Below are positions 1-8,169 of a stretch of 64,000 nucleotides of DNA, one piece after another (position 1 is the first letter of the stretch; the number at the start of each line of letters is the position of its first letter). Below the pieces are notes generated by a model that was given only the letters and a program-made list of their open reading frames with translations, had not been told where the DNA came from and did not search any database. The stretch is taken from positions 21,747-85,746 of the forward strand of contig JAUXWR010000327.1 of NCBI GenBank assembly GCA_030680075.1. Direction: 5' to 3'. Origin of the DNA: Legionella sp. (GTDB lineage: Bacteria > Pseudomonadota > Gammaproteobacteria > Legionellales > Legionellaceae). Both the position numbers and the translations under genes were made by a program.

Positions 1-235
1 TCCACATACGCCAGCCGCTCAAGCGAAACTGCGTGGAACCTTCAGAGACAGCAGGGGAAGGCTTAATGTTGGAGATGTCCTGGTCGCGGTAAATGGCCAC
101 CCGGTTGATAATTATGATGTTCTTTATAATCTCTTGAATAATATCCCCGTTGGCGATGGCATTACTATTACTATAGAGCGACATCACAAGCCTTTAAATT
201 TGAAAATAAAAACGGTTGATATAGCTGGTTTTTAA
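1..235 (+). CDS. PDZ domain of a trypsin-like (HtrA/Deg-type) serine protease, C-terminal part
   Basis: Reading from base 2 there is an open frame of 77 codons ending in TAA at 233-235; the gene starts before the window. The translated piece has a PDZ-like fold signature: a segment RGRLNVGDVLVAVNGHPVDN followed by a short helix region and a final beta strand ending in DIAGF. The 'GDVLVAVNG' pattern is the classic carboxylate-loop-distal strand of PDZ domains at the C-terminus of periplasmic HtrA/DegP/DegS proteases. The catalytic domain is outside the window, so protease function is inferred from the usual pairing. A stand-alone PDZ protein cannot be excluded. Confidence 0.65.
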   Translation, partial: PHTPAAQAKLRGTFRDSRGRLNVGDVLVAVNGHPVDNYDVLYNLLNNIPVGDGITITIERHHKPLNLKIKTVDIAGF

Positions 236-285
236 TTCTAAAGGCGGCACTTCGTGCTCATAAAGGCAGGTGTTTATACTCCCAG

Positions 286-310
286 CACGTCATCCACTCT
301 GGATGACGTG
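286..310. terminator. 10-bp perfect hairpin between the PDZ protein and pyrE
   Basis: A stem CACGTCATCC / GGATGACGTG encloses the loop ACTCT. It lies between the convergent ends of the PDZ-protein gene and pyrE, where a bidirectional terminator would sit. No T-run follows on either strand, so a small palindromic repeat is an alternative. Confidence 0.45.
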
Positions 311-367
311 TCCTGAAAGGCCGGATGTAACCCTTATTACCAATTTATCTTACGCATCTTCCCAACG

Positions 368-1027
368 TTATACGCCATATTCCAACTGATAGGCCTGCAA
401 ACGTTCCAATTCATTTTGCGAGCCTGTTTTTTTCAGGTAGTCGATTAAATCATAAAGTGTAATTAGTGATAAAACCTTAATGCCCTGAGCTTCAATCTCT
501 GCCAGGGTTGAGTGAGTCGTTAGGCCGCGTTCGCATCGGTTTAGTGCAATAATCACGGTGGTGAGGGTCCCTCCATTACTTTTTATGTGTGTTTGAGCTT
601 CACGAAAGGCAGTTCCGGCCGTGATCACATCGTCGATAATCACCGTATTGCCAGTGAGAGGTGAGCCAATTAATTCACCTCCCTCGCCATGTGTTTTAGC
701 TTCTTTGCGATTAAAGGTAACGGAGACATCAACGCCTCTTTCTGCCAGTGCAATTGCGGTGGCGGTGGCGAGAGGTAACCCTTTATAGGCCGGGCCAAAC
801 AGATGCTTACAATCAATTTTATTTTGAATAAGTATGTTTGCATAAAATTGTCCCAATTTTCGTAATGCGGCTCCTTCATAGAATAAACCCGCATTAAAGA
901 AATAAGGGCTTTGTCTTCCCGATTTCAAGGTGAAATCGCCAAATTTTAACACACCGGAGGATAGAGCAAGTTCGATGAATGCTTTTTTGGAAAGGTCAGC
1001 TAATGAGTTTGGTAAATCAGTTAACAC
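368..1027 (-). CDS. pyrE: orotate phosphoribosyltransferase
   Basis: Transfers the phosphoribosyl group of PRPP to orotate, giving OMP in pyrimidine synthesis; cytosolic dimer. The protein carries the N-terminal family segment [20 protein letters not shown], the AYKGLPLA loop and the PRPP-binding motif [12 protein letters not shown]. The frame extends upstream to a TTG at 1061-1063, but a GTG at 1025-1027 has an AGGAG box six bases in front and brings the N-terminus in line with known PyrE proteins, so I start there (219 residues, close to the usual ~213). It stands alone, divergent from the cold-shock gene. Confident on family. Confidence 0.95.
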   Translation of the reverse strand: MLTDLPNSLADLSKKAFIELALSSGVLKFGDFTLKSGRQSPYFFNAGLFYEGAALRKLGQFYANILIQNKIDCKHLFGPAYKGLPLATATAIALAERGVDVSVTFNRKEAKTHGEGGELIGSPLTGNTVIIDDVITAGTAFREAQTHIKSNGGTLTTVIIALNRCERGLTTHSTLAEIEAQGIKVLSLITLYDLIDYLKKTGSQNELERLQAYQLEYGV

Positions 1028-1298
1028 AAAAATCTCCTGTAATGGGAATGGATATCTTCGCAAAGATATTTTCCCTCATGTTTTTAAAAAAAACCCTTAA
1101 CAATCAATAAAAAACTGCTATGCTAATCAAACTGCTTTAAGTTAAATTAAGCATATAAAGGAGTCATTCTAGCGCAAATTTGACGAGATTAGAGCAACCT
1201 TCTTTGAAATTGATGTCAAATACACATAATGAATAATAATTACGTTATATCGTTTTAGATGACAATAGCTAGGCAAGCATAGACAAAAGGGGAAATTG

Positions 1299-1517
1299 AT
1301 GTCTGAGAGAGAAACTGGCCATGTAAAGTGGTTTAATGAAAAAAAGGGATTTGGATTTATTGTTAATCAGCATGGCGATGATATATTTGTCCATTATAAA
1401 GACATCCAGGGTAGTGGCTTTAAAACATTGCACGAAAATGATCCCGTTACCTACATACTTGATAAAGGCCCTAAAGGCTTTAAAGCTCAAGATGTATCAG
1501 TAGCCAGCGAACAGTAA
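1299..1517 (+). CDS. cold-shock domain protein (CspA family)
   Basis: A 72-residue single-domain nucleic-acid-binding protein. RNP1 is seen as KGFGFI and RNP2 as DIFVHY, with the usual GHVKWFNEKKGFGFI start of the fold; such proteins bind single-stranded RNA or DNA and melt secondary structure. The ATG at 1299 is chosen over a TTG one codon earlier because AGGGGA ends five bases before it. The ~270 bases upstream hold no gene, are very AT-rich and contain A and T runs; a long structured 5' leader is common in this family but I cannot prove one here. The C-terminal third (KGPKGFKAQDVSV) is normal for the family. Confidence 0.93.
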   Translation: MSERETGHVKWFNEKKGFGFIVNQHGDDIFVHYKDIQGSGFKTLHENDPVTYILDKGPKGFKAQDVSVASEQ

Positions 1518-1525
1518 GAATTAGG

Positions 1526-1552
1526 CAAGCCAGGTAACATGTATCTGGCTTG
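1526..1552 (+). terminator. hairpin after the cold-shock gene
   Basis: Inverted arms CAAGCCAG and CTGGCTTG (8 bp, loop of 11) start nine bases after the cold-shock stop codon. Only a weak T-rich tail follows, so efficiency is uncertain. Confidence 0.5.
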
Positions 1553-1794
1553 TTACAAAAACTCTGCACTATACACCCTGATGGCTCTATGTTAATCAAA
1601 ATTGTAGGCGCGTTTTTATCTGAGCGTCTTACGAATAAGAACTGCTTTATGGTATGATAAGAATATATAAATTGATGAAGCTGCAGGAAGCAGCTATGTT
1701 TTTTTTGATTTCGGTTGCATCAATACTACTCAATATGCTGCTTTAAGGGCAGAGGATGGCCGCAATCAACAAATTACCACTTTGGGGGACTAGA

Positions 1795-2643
1795 ATGGAA
1801 TCTGAAAAACGCGTTGCTGTCATTACTGGTGCTGCCAGCGGCATTGGATTGGCATTGGCTGAAATCTGTATCCAGCGCGGCATTCATGTTGTAATGGCTG
1901 ATAATGCTATCACTACCTTATGCGACAAGGTTGAGCAACTCAGTGCTCAAGATGAAGTCACCGTAATGGGTGTGGTTTGTGATGTAACAAAACCAGACAG
2001 CCTCAGGCATTTGGCAAAGCAAACAATTGAGCGTTTTAATCGTGTTGACTGGTTATTCAATAATGCCGGGATAAGCGGCCATTTAGCGCCTGTATGGGAG
2101 TTGACCAGCGAGCATATCCGCAAAGTTATGGATGTGAATCTTTATGGCGTAATCCATGGGATACATGCATTTCTGCCTTTTATGTTTAAACAAAAGCATC
2201 GTTCGCATATTATTAATATGGCCAGTTTTTACGGTTTGTGTAGCGGCTCCCAAATGTCTGCTTATGCGATGTCCAAGCATGCTATTGTCGCACTCTCGGA
2301 ATCACTTCATTTTGATTTGCAACGCATGGATAAGCCAGTTGACGTCTCTGTCGTTTGCCCCTCTTTTGCTAATACCCAATTATTAGCAAGCTCGGCTCCC
2401 CTTCATAGTAATAAATTGCACCACATGGTAACGGATTTAATTGCCAGAAGTAGGCCTCCTGAAGATGTTGCCGAGCTGATTATCCGCGATGTCGAGAAGA
2501 ATATTTTTTATATTTTGCCGGATAAAGAAGTAAAAGATTATTGCCAGCAACGCACTAACGCAATTACCGAGCAGACTAAACCTCATCAGCATAGCCTCGA
2601 AAAAATTATTGTATCATTAAGTAAAAGAGCCATGGTGGACTAG
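1795..2643 (+). CDS. short-chain dehydrogenase/reductase (SDR)
   Basis: Classical SDR oxidoreductase of 282 residues. From the chosen start the NAD(P)-binding TGAASGIG motif is at residues 11-18, NNAG at 89-92, the catalytic Ser near 144 and the YAMSK active-site pair at 157-161, so the Ser-Tyr-Lys set is complete. Substrate cannot be told from sequence. Two starts are possible: ATG 1756 (AAGGG six bases upstream) and ATG 1795 (GGGGGA five bases upstream); the later one places the Rossmann strand near the N-terminus as is usual. The next gene follows after a short gap on the same strand, so the two may be co-transcribed. Confidence 0.88.
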   Translation: MESEKRVAVITGAASGIGLALAEICIQRGIHVVMADNAITTLCDKVEQLSAQDEVTVMGVVCDVTKPDSLRHLAKQTIERFNRVDWLFNNAGISGHLAPVWELTSEHIRKVMDVNLYGVIHGIHAFLPFMFKQKHRSHIINMASFYGLCSGSQMSAYAMSKHAIVALSESLHFDLQRMDKPVDVSVVCPSFANTQLLASSAPLHSNKLHHMVTDLIARSRPPEDVAELIIRDVEKNIFYILPDKEVKDYCQQRTNAITEQTKPHQHSLEKIIVSLSKRAMVD

Positions 2644-2669
2644 GGCAGAAGTAATTGTCGGAGAAAAAA

Positions 2670-3077
2670 GTGAAAATTTTATTTGCAATTATTGGATTGT
2701 TTTTTCTTGCTGTAACCGCCTATGCAGACGAGTATAAAAGCTTTTGGCGCTGCGGTGATGGACATTTGGAGGCGCTGGAGCCAACTGCCATTTTAAAGGG
2801 GCAAAAAATTGATGTGTTTATCAATTATATAATACCCGGTGAAAGAACACTAAAAACTGCACCCATGGGTCTTAAAAGTATGGTTACACTGCCAACGGCG
2901 TTAAAACAGGGTAATTTCTTAATGTTGGGCAGCAACAAGGAAGCGTTGTTGAACTGTGTTGGCGAAATTGTTATTAACCCTAATTATCATGAAGGAAAGC
3001 TGGTTTTTGATGTCAAAAAACAGGCACTCAGCTGTCCGTTAATCCCTGAAGGCTGCGCTGGAACGAATGAAGGGTAG
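2670..3077 (+). CDS. small exported protein of unknown function
   Basis: I do not recognise this protein. It has 135 residues from a GTG start at 2670, selected because GGAG lies exactly six bases upstream; a TTG at 2655 is less likely. The first ~20 residues form a hydrophobic signal peptide ending in AYA, with cleavage predicted before DEYKSF. The mature part has four cysteines (WRCGDG, NCVGE, LSCPL, EGCAG) that could form two disulfides in the periplasm. It begins 26 bases after the SDR gene. Function unknown. Confidence 0.7.
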   Translation: MKILFAIIGLFFLAVTAYADEYKSFWRCGDGHLEALEPTAILKGQKIDVFINYIIPGERTLKTAPMGLKSMVTLPTALKQGNFLMLGSNKEALLNCVGEIVINPNYHEGKLVFDVKKQALSCPLIPEGCAGTNEG

Positions 3078-3428
3078 TTCTTTTATTCCAATATAACAGT
3101 CTTCACTCGAAACCTTCATCCTGGAAATCTCCATGTCTCTACCGTACCCTGTTCGCCCTGAAGGGCTACTTAATGGCATTTCGCAGGGTTCTTCGGGTAT
3201 TCGTGGAATACCCTCCTTCGCTTTTATCTTCATATCGCCCAATTCCAAAAAAAAGAGAGGATAAAGTTGCGATTTCTATTACAATAACGACGCCGTGAAT
3301 TACAGCAAAAGTTGTATATAAAGGTATGTATTTGTTCCTAAATAAATCACTTTGAGAGTAAAATTATAAATTTTATTTATTTGACCAGCTAGTTAATGTA
3401 GCTGCAAAGCAGTGAAGGAGTTCATTTA
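3078..3428. other. gene-free stretch with two short palindromes
   Basis: No convincing gene. The part 3120-3213 is richer in G+C than its surroundings and holds a GCCCT/AGGGC palindrome at 3155-3166 and an 8-bp hairpin GGGTATTC-GTG-GAATACCC at 3195-3213. The latter could end transcription of the exported-protein gene or belong to an intergenic repeat. The rest, 3240-3410, is AT-rich and probably contains the promoter of the downstream transporter. Confidence 0.4.
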
Positions 3429-3455
3429 ATGATAAACATAAGGCATTGTTCATGA
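3429..3455 (+). CDS. possible 8-codon leader ORF coupled to the LplT-like gene
   Basis: ATG at 3429 has a strong AAGGAG box at 3415-3420 (spacing 8) and encodes MINIRHCS before a TGA at 3453-3455. That TGA overlaps the ATG of the transporter gene (ATGA at 3452-3455), the arrangement typical of translational coupling. The transporter start itself has only AAGG upstream. Whether the leader is translated is inference. Confidence 0.35.
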   Translation: MINIRHCS

Positions 3456-4741
3456 ATTTTCTATTAAAAAGAAGGACTTTTTTGCCTCTATTTTTGACCC
3501 AGTTTTTTGGAGCATTTAACGATAATGCCTTCAAATTCGCTATGTTAACACTAATAAGTTACCACCTGAGCAGTACTCAAACTCAATCTGAACACTACCA
3601 GGCTTTAGCCGGTGCCCTTTTTACATTACCTTTTTTTCTTTTTTCCGCTACAGCAGGACAGCTTGCAGACAAATATGACAAGGCCGTTTTAACGCGTTGG
3701 GTTAAAGGGGCTGAAATATTGCTTATGGTACTCGGAAGTTTTGCCTTAACGAAGGGTAGTATAGTCCTTATGATGGTTACCTTAACGGGCATGGGTGTGC
3801 ACTCCACTTTTTTTGGCCCTATTAAATATGCCATTTTGCCTGATCATCTGCCTCGTAATTATTTATTAAATGCAACCGGGTTAATCGAAGCAAGCACGTT
3901 TATTGCAATACTCTTGGGAACGATTTTAGGCACCTTGGCCATTGGCAATACCAGAGCGCACGTTACATATGCCATTGTATTAATAAATTTAGCCGCCGTT
4001 ATTGGTTTTGTTACCAGTTTGTTTATTCCAGCCGCTCCCGCCAGGTCACAGACGTTTGATGTGGACTGGCATGTCTGGCATGCGACCATAAGCATGATCA
4101 AAAATGTTATTAATAATCGCCAAGTATTTCCCGCTATTCTCGCTATTTCCTGGTTTTGGCTAATTGGCGCCATAATGCTTACTAAGTTACCTGATTACAC
4201 CCATTATGTTTTGGGTGCTGATACGTCCGTTTTTGCGCTTTTTCTCGCTTTGTTTTCGATTGGTATCGCGGCTGGATCATTGACAATAAGCCGTCTGTTG
4301 GCCGGGCAGATTACTTTACGCTTTGTTCCTCTCTCCATGCTTTTTTTATCGATTTTTGCTATGGATCTCTATTGGGCTACGCCAAAACCCCAGCTCTACC
4401 TGGAGTTGCCTTTATTAGATTTATCCCATTATTTATCAACGTTTGCACATTGGCGCATTACGCTTGATTTCTTCCTTTTTTCCTTTTGTGGGGGGTTATT
4501 CGTCGTTCCGCTTTATACCTATCTCCAGGTTACAGGGGATGATGACAGGCGTGCACGAACAATAGCTGCAAATAATATTTATAGTGCTTTGTCGATGGTG
4601 ATTGGAAGCGTGATGGTTATGATAATGCTACAGTTAAAACTGAGTATTGCCGCGGTTTTTATGGTGATGGCCATATCCAACGCTATCGCGGCAATCGCAT
4701 TATGGTGTTTACTATTAACGATTAGACACTTAAAGCCCTAA
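3452..4741 (+). CDS. lplT: LplT-like lysophospholipid transporter (MFS)
   Basis: A 429-residue inner-membrane protein of the major facilitator superfamily with about 12 hydrophobic segments. The N-terminal [14 protein letters not shown] stretch, the GPIKYAILP segment and [15 protein letters not shown] match the LplT branch, which flips lysophosphatidylethanolamine inward for re-acylation. In enterobacteria the partner acyltransferase Aas is adjacent or fused; here no acyltransferase gene is next to it. The start at ATG 3452 overlaps the stop of a short leader ORF. Its stop codon overlaps that of the convergent hemF gene. Family is confident; substrate is by homology. Confidence 0.85.
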   Translation: MNFLLKRRTFLPLFLTQFFGAFNDNAFKFAMLTLISYHLSSTQTQSEHYQALAGALFTLPFFLFSATAGQLADKYDKAVLTRWVKGAEILLMVLGSFALTKGSIVLMMVTLTGMGVHSTFFGPIKYAILPDHLPRNYLLNATGLIEASTFIAILLGTILGTLAIGNTRAHVTYAIVLINLAAVIGFVTSLFIPAAPARSQTFDVDWHVWHATISMIKNVINNRQVFPAILAISWFWLIGAIMLTKLPDYTHYVLGADTSVFALFLALFSIGIAAGSLTISRLLAGQITLRFVPLSMLFLSIFAMDLYWATPKPQLYLELPLLDLSHYLSTFAHWRITLDFFLFSFCGGLFVVPLYTYLQVTGDDDRRARTIAANNIYSALSMVIGSVMVMIMLQLKLSIAAVFMVMAISNAIAAIALWCLLLTIRHLKP

Positions 4742-5670
4742 TCGAGAAGCCAATCTTTTATCGGTAGAAAATCCGTATACAATTGTGCTTCCGCACTTTT
4801 TGGTTGAGGCTCCCAGTTATAGTGCCAATGGACTTCGGGCGGCAGCGACATGAGAATAGACTCAGTGCGCCCGCCAGATTGAAGACCAAAAAGAGTTCCT
4901 CTGTCATAGACTAAATTAAACTCTACGTAGCGGCCGCGACGATAGAGTTGAAACTCTTTTTCTTTTGTACTAAAAGGTAGCATTTTTCTTTTCATGACAA
5001 TTGGCTGGTAGGCATTAATAAAATGATCACCAATACTTTTCATCAGGGCGAAGCTATTTTCAAAGCCACCTTCATTGAAATCATCAAAAAACAAACCGCC
5101 TATTCCACGTGCTTCATTGCGATGCTTTAGATAAAAATATTTATCACACCACTCTTTAAAACGAGGATAAATGTCCTCACCAAATGGCATGCAGGCAGCT
5201 CTTGCCGTTTGATGCCAATGTTTGCAGTCTTCAACAAATCCATAATAAGGCGTTAAATCAAAACCGCCTCCAAACCACCAGACAGGCGCTTGCGCTTCTT
5301 TTTTAGCAATAAAGAAACGTACATTGGCATGGGTGGTAGGAACAAACGGGTTAAGCGGATGAATAACGAGAGAAACACCTAACGCATCAAACGTACAGCC
5401 TGCTAATTCCGGGCGATGAGCACTGGCCGAAGGGGGTAATTGCTGGCCTGACACATGAGAAAAATTAACGCCTGCTTTCTCAAAAACCGCGCCATTTTGT
5501 AAAACGCGAGTTAAACCGCCGCCACCCAAAGGCCTCACCCAGGAGTCATCCTGGAATTGGCCGCGCCCGTCTATTGATTCAAGGTCGTTACAAATAGTGA
5601 GTTGAAGACTAAGTAGATAATCTTTGACAGTTGAAATAGCATCTTGGGGTAGATCGTTAAGGTTATTCAT
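4738..5670 (-). CDS. hemF: oxygen-dependent coproporphyrinogen III oxidase
   Basis: Converts coproporphyrinogen III to protoporphyrinogen IX by two O2-dependent decarboxylations in haem synthesis; cytosolic homodimer. 310 residues, the usual length. Family blocks are all present: [63 protein letters not shown] and [14 protein letters not shown]. The ATG at 5670 is in AT-rich sequence with no strong Shine-Dalgarno box. The stop (TAG) overlaps the TAA of the convergent transporter gene by sharing the CTAA at 4738-4741. Confidence 0.96.
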   Translation of the reverse strand: MNNLNDLPQDAISTVKDYLLSLQLTICNDLESIDGRGQFQDDSWVRPLGGGGLTRVLQNGAVFEKAGVNFSHVSGQQLPPSASAHRPELAGCTFDALGVSLVIHPLNPFVPTTHANVRFFIAKKEAQAPVWWFGGGFDLTPYYGFVEDCKHWHQTARAACMPFGEDIYPRFKEWCDKYFYLKHRNEARGIGGLFFDDFNEGGFENSFALMKSIGDHFINAYQPIVMKRKMLPFSTKEKEFQLYRRGRYVEFNLVYDRGTLFGLQSGGRTESILMSLPPEVHWHYNWEPQPKSAEAQLYTDFLPIKDWLLD

Positions 5671-5774
5671 TAGAAATACAACTTAATGAAAGGAAATTTA
5701 TTCATTTTACTAAAAAATGAGTAAATGGCATAGCAATTGCATTAGCAGGATTGATAATGCAAAGGGAGTTATTA

Positions 5775-6299
5775 ATGATGTTAAAAAATAATGGAGATTT
5801 TTTAGATCCATTTGCTAATACTGATAGTCGGATGCGGGATTCAATCAAGCATTTAGCTTATTCATTACAATCAAATCAGGCTTTACAAGCCTCAGCGTTT
5901 GTTGGCCGTAAAGTAATGGTTTGCAGTGATATGATAATGTTAAATAGAGAAGGTGCCTCGCCGGTATTAATCGATATCCCTGCGAGTATTACGCAATTTA
6001 CCATTACTCTATATTCAGAAACCCATGAAAAAATACGACGACTTTTCTTCAAGGAACAATGCGCGCCTTTTATTGAATTTATCTGGGATGGTTTAAATCA
6101 AAAGAATGAGCGCATGCCCCTGGGAAAATATGGTATAAACGTTAAAGGTTTATATAAGGGTCGTGATATTATTTTAAAAACCCGTATTGCCGCTAATATC
6201 GATAGCGTAAGTTTGAGCCAAAAAGGCGAAGGCGTAACCTTAATCGTCGAGGGGGTAGGGGAAGTAGCCCTTCATCAGGTAGAAAATATTACCCCCTAA
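5775..6299 (+). CDS. orphan FlgD-like hook-capping domain protein
   Basis: Around 174 residues. The centre and C-terminus follow FlgD, the flagellar hook cap: QALQASAFVGRKVM, then a FlgD Ig-like/beta domain with FTITLYSE...FIWDGLNQKNERMPLGKYGINV and a closing VSLSQKGEGVTLIVEGVGEV. The normal FlgD N-terminus (a LVAQLQNQDP-type export and assembly segment) is replaced by a short divergent stretch, LDPFANTDSRMRDSIKHLAYSL. No other flagellar gene is nearby. ATG 5775 has GGGAG six bases upstream; an earlier ATG at 5757 with AGGA is also possible. It may be a decayed or repurposed FlgD paralogue. Confidence 0.7.
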   Translation: MMLKNNGDFLDPFANTDSRMRDSIKHLAYSLQSNQALQASAFVGRKVMVCSDMIMLNREGASPVLIDIPASITQFTITLYSETHEKIRRLFFKEQCAPFIEFIWDGLNQKNERMPLGKYGINVKGLYKGRDIILKTRIAANIDSVSLSQKGEGVTLIVEGVGEVALHQVENITP

Positions 6300-6317
6300 C
6301 ATTATTAAGAGAAACTA

Positions 6318-6605
6318 ATGGCTCAATATGTTGTTTATATGCTTTACTGCCAAAATAACACCTATTATACGGGTTATACCACCGATTTGGCGCGGCGTTA
6401 TCAAGATCATTTAGCGGGTAAATGCAAATATACACGCAGTTTTAAACCCTTGAAAATCGCACACAGTTGGTCCGTTGAGGGGCAAAAAAGTGATGCCATG
6501 CGCCTTGAACGTTATATAAAGTCTTTATCTCGACAAAAAAAAGAAGCCTTATTATCGGCTCCTGAAGAAATTCGTGCGCTATTTGCGGGTATAACTACTC
6601 AATAG
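6318..6605 (+). CDS. GIY-YIG domain protein (UPF0213/YhbQ-like)
   Basis: A 95-residue single-domain member of the GIY-YIG nuclease superfamily: the eponymous strands appear as VVYMLYCQNNTYYTGYTTDLARR, followed by RYQDH, YTRSFKPLKIAHSW and the conserved ERYIKSLSRQKKEALL helix. Close relatives (YhbQ family) are small stand-alone proteins thought to act on nucleic acid, with no firmly known substrate. It starts 18 bases after the FlgD-like gene in the same direction and may be co-transcribed. Confidence 0.9.
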   Translation: MAQYVVYMLYCQNNTYYTGYTTDLARRYQDHLAGKCKYTRSFKPLKIAHSWSVEGQKSDAMRLERYIKSLSRQKKEALLSAPEEIRALFAGITTQ

Positions 6606-6706
6606 CCTTGCCTGCCTGATTTTCCCAAAGATATGAATGAAATAACGGGGCACTAAAAATTCTCGGCTAATTAAGCTATTATCCAGACATAAATACATAC
6701 TAGTGA

Positions 6707-7996
6707 ATGATGATGTCTGAGCCAACAATTACCTGTCCAAACTGCAAAACAGCCGTTAAATTAACGGAGTCCCTGGCGGCTCCATTAATCGAGTCAACCA
6801 AAATTCAGTTCGAACAAAAGCTTGCGGAAAAAGACCATGAAATTCTACAGCGCGCTTTGGCGCTCGAGATTAAAGAAACCGAAGTAAAGGAAGCGGCACG
6901 AAAGCTTGACGAAGAAGTGGTTAATAAAGTACAGGTACAGCTAAAAAAAGAGCGCGCGTTTATTGCGTCTGATGAAGCACGTAAAGCGAAACTCGCCATT
7001 GGTGATGAACTGGAGAATAAAAACAAAGAAGTCTCAGAGCTAAATGCCATTCTTAAAGCACGGGAACAAAAACTTGCTGAAGCACAAGCCGCTCAAGCTG
7101 ATTTAATCAAGCAGCAACGAGAGCTTGATGATGCTAAGAGAGAGTTAAATCTCACCGTTGAAAAGAGAATACAAGAAGGGCTTGAAGAAACGCGAGTAAA
7201 AGCCCAGCGAGAAGCAGAAGAGTCTCTTGGTTTAAAGGTTAAAGAAAAAGAGCAAACAATTTCATCCATGCAAAAGCAAATTGAAGAGCTTAAACGAAAA
7301 GCCGAACAAGGGTCACAACAGTTGCAAGGTGAAGTCCAGGAGTTAATCCTTGAATCAATGCTTCAAGTCAAATTTCCCTTTGATATTATTGATCCTGTGC
7401 CAAAAGGCGAGTTTGGCGGGGATGTATTACAGCGAGTATTTAGCGCGAGTGGTCAATTATGCGGTACCATTTTGTGGGAATCAAAACGCACCAAAAACTG
7501 GAGTGAGGGTTGGTTAACAAAGCTTCGGGAAGATCAACGCAATGCAAAGGCTGAAATCTCAGTAATTGTCAGTCAGGTATTACCAGCAGGGGTCGAGACA
7601 TTTGAGCAAATCAGTGGCGTGTGGGTGACGCATCCAAGAGCCGCTTTCCCTGTGGCAATGGTACTTCGTCAAACGCTTCTTGAGATTTCCCTGGCAAGAA
7701 AATCCTCTGAAGGGCAGCAAACAAAAACCGAAATGGTGTATCAATATTTAACGGGGCCGCGTTTTCGCCAACGGGTAGAAGCCATTGTTGAAGCCTTTTC
7801 ATCAATGCAAACGGATCTTGATAAAGAACGCAAAGCCATAATGAAACAGTGGGCTAAGCGCCATGAGCAAATTGAGCGAGTCATGCAAGCAACTGTTGGC
7901 ATGTATGGCGATTTACAAGGGATAGCCGGACAATCATTACAAGAAATAGAAGGGTTGGAGTTGGTCGCATTAGAAGCTGATATAGATAGTGATTAA
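6707..7996 (+). CDS. DUF2130 protein with coiled coil and PD-(D/E)XK nuclease-like domain
   Basis: 429 residues. The N-terminus has a CPNC knuckle at 10-13; residues ~35-215 are strongly charged heptad-like helix (coiled coil, rich in E, K, Q and A); residues ~215-340 form the DUF2130 core with GGDVLQRV (D239) and ILWESKRTKNWSEGW (E258, K260), the D...ExK pattern of PD-(D/E)XK nucleases; a second helical stretch closes the protein. Family members are widespread but uncharacterised, so nuclease activity is inference. The start sits in an ATGATGATG-like run at 6707-6715 with no clear Shine-Dalgarno box. Confidence 0.85.
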   Translation: MMMSEPTITCPNCKTAVKLTESLAAPLIESTKIQFEQKLAEKDHEILQRALALEIKETEVKEAARKLDEEVVNKVQVQLKKERAFIASDEARKAKLAIGDELENKNKEVSELNAILKAREQKLAEAQAAQADLIKQQRELDDAKRELNLTVEKRIQEGLEETRVKAQREAEESLGLKVKEKEQTISSMQKQIEELKRKAEQGSQQLQGEVQELILESMLQVKFPFDIIDPVPKGEFGGDVLQRVFSASGQLCGTILWESKRTKNWSEGWLTKLREDQRNAKAEISVIVSQVLPAGVETFEQISGVWVTHPRAAFPVAMVLRQTLLEISLARKSSEGQQTKTEMVYQYLTGPRFRQRVEAIVEAFSSMQTDLDKERKAIMKQWAKRHEQIERVMQATVGMYGDLQGIAGQSLQEIEGLELVALEADIDSD

Positions 7997-8169
7997 ATGA
8001 TCCGTGACACTCATTTAGACAGATTGGTGGCTGGGTTGTATGCAAAATGCGCAGAGTAGTATGGCTAGTGGTTAAAAAAAATGTATACTGTTCAATAACT
8101 TTGGTTTAAAGCATACTAACTTAAGTATTTAGGTCTAAAATAAATTTATACAGCGAACGGTGAGCCAAA

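Noticed and set aside
3039..3248. 69-residue minus-strand frame between the exported-protein gene and lplT
   Set aside because: It covers palindromic intergenic sequence, overlaps the end of a better gene and has no ribosome site.
7997..8169. TTAA-containing PmrA-box-like sequence (around ACTTAAGTATTTA) before the effector candidate
   Set aside because: The match to the published consensus is partial and such AT-rich strings are frequent by chance here.
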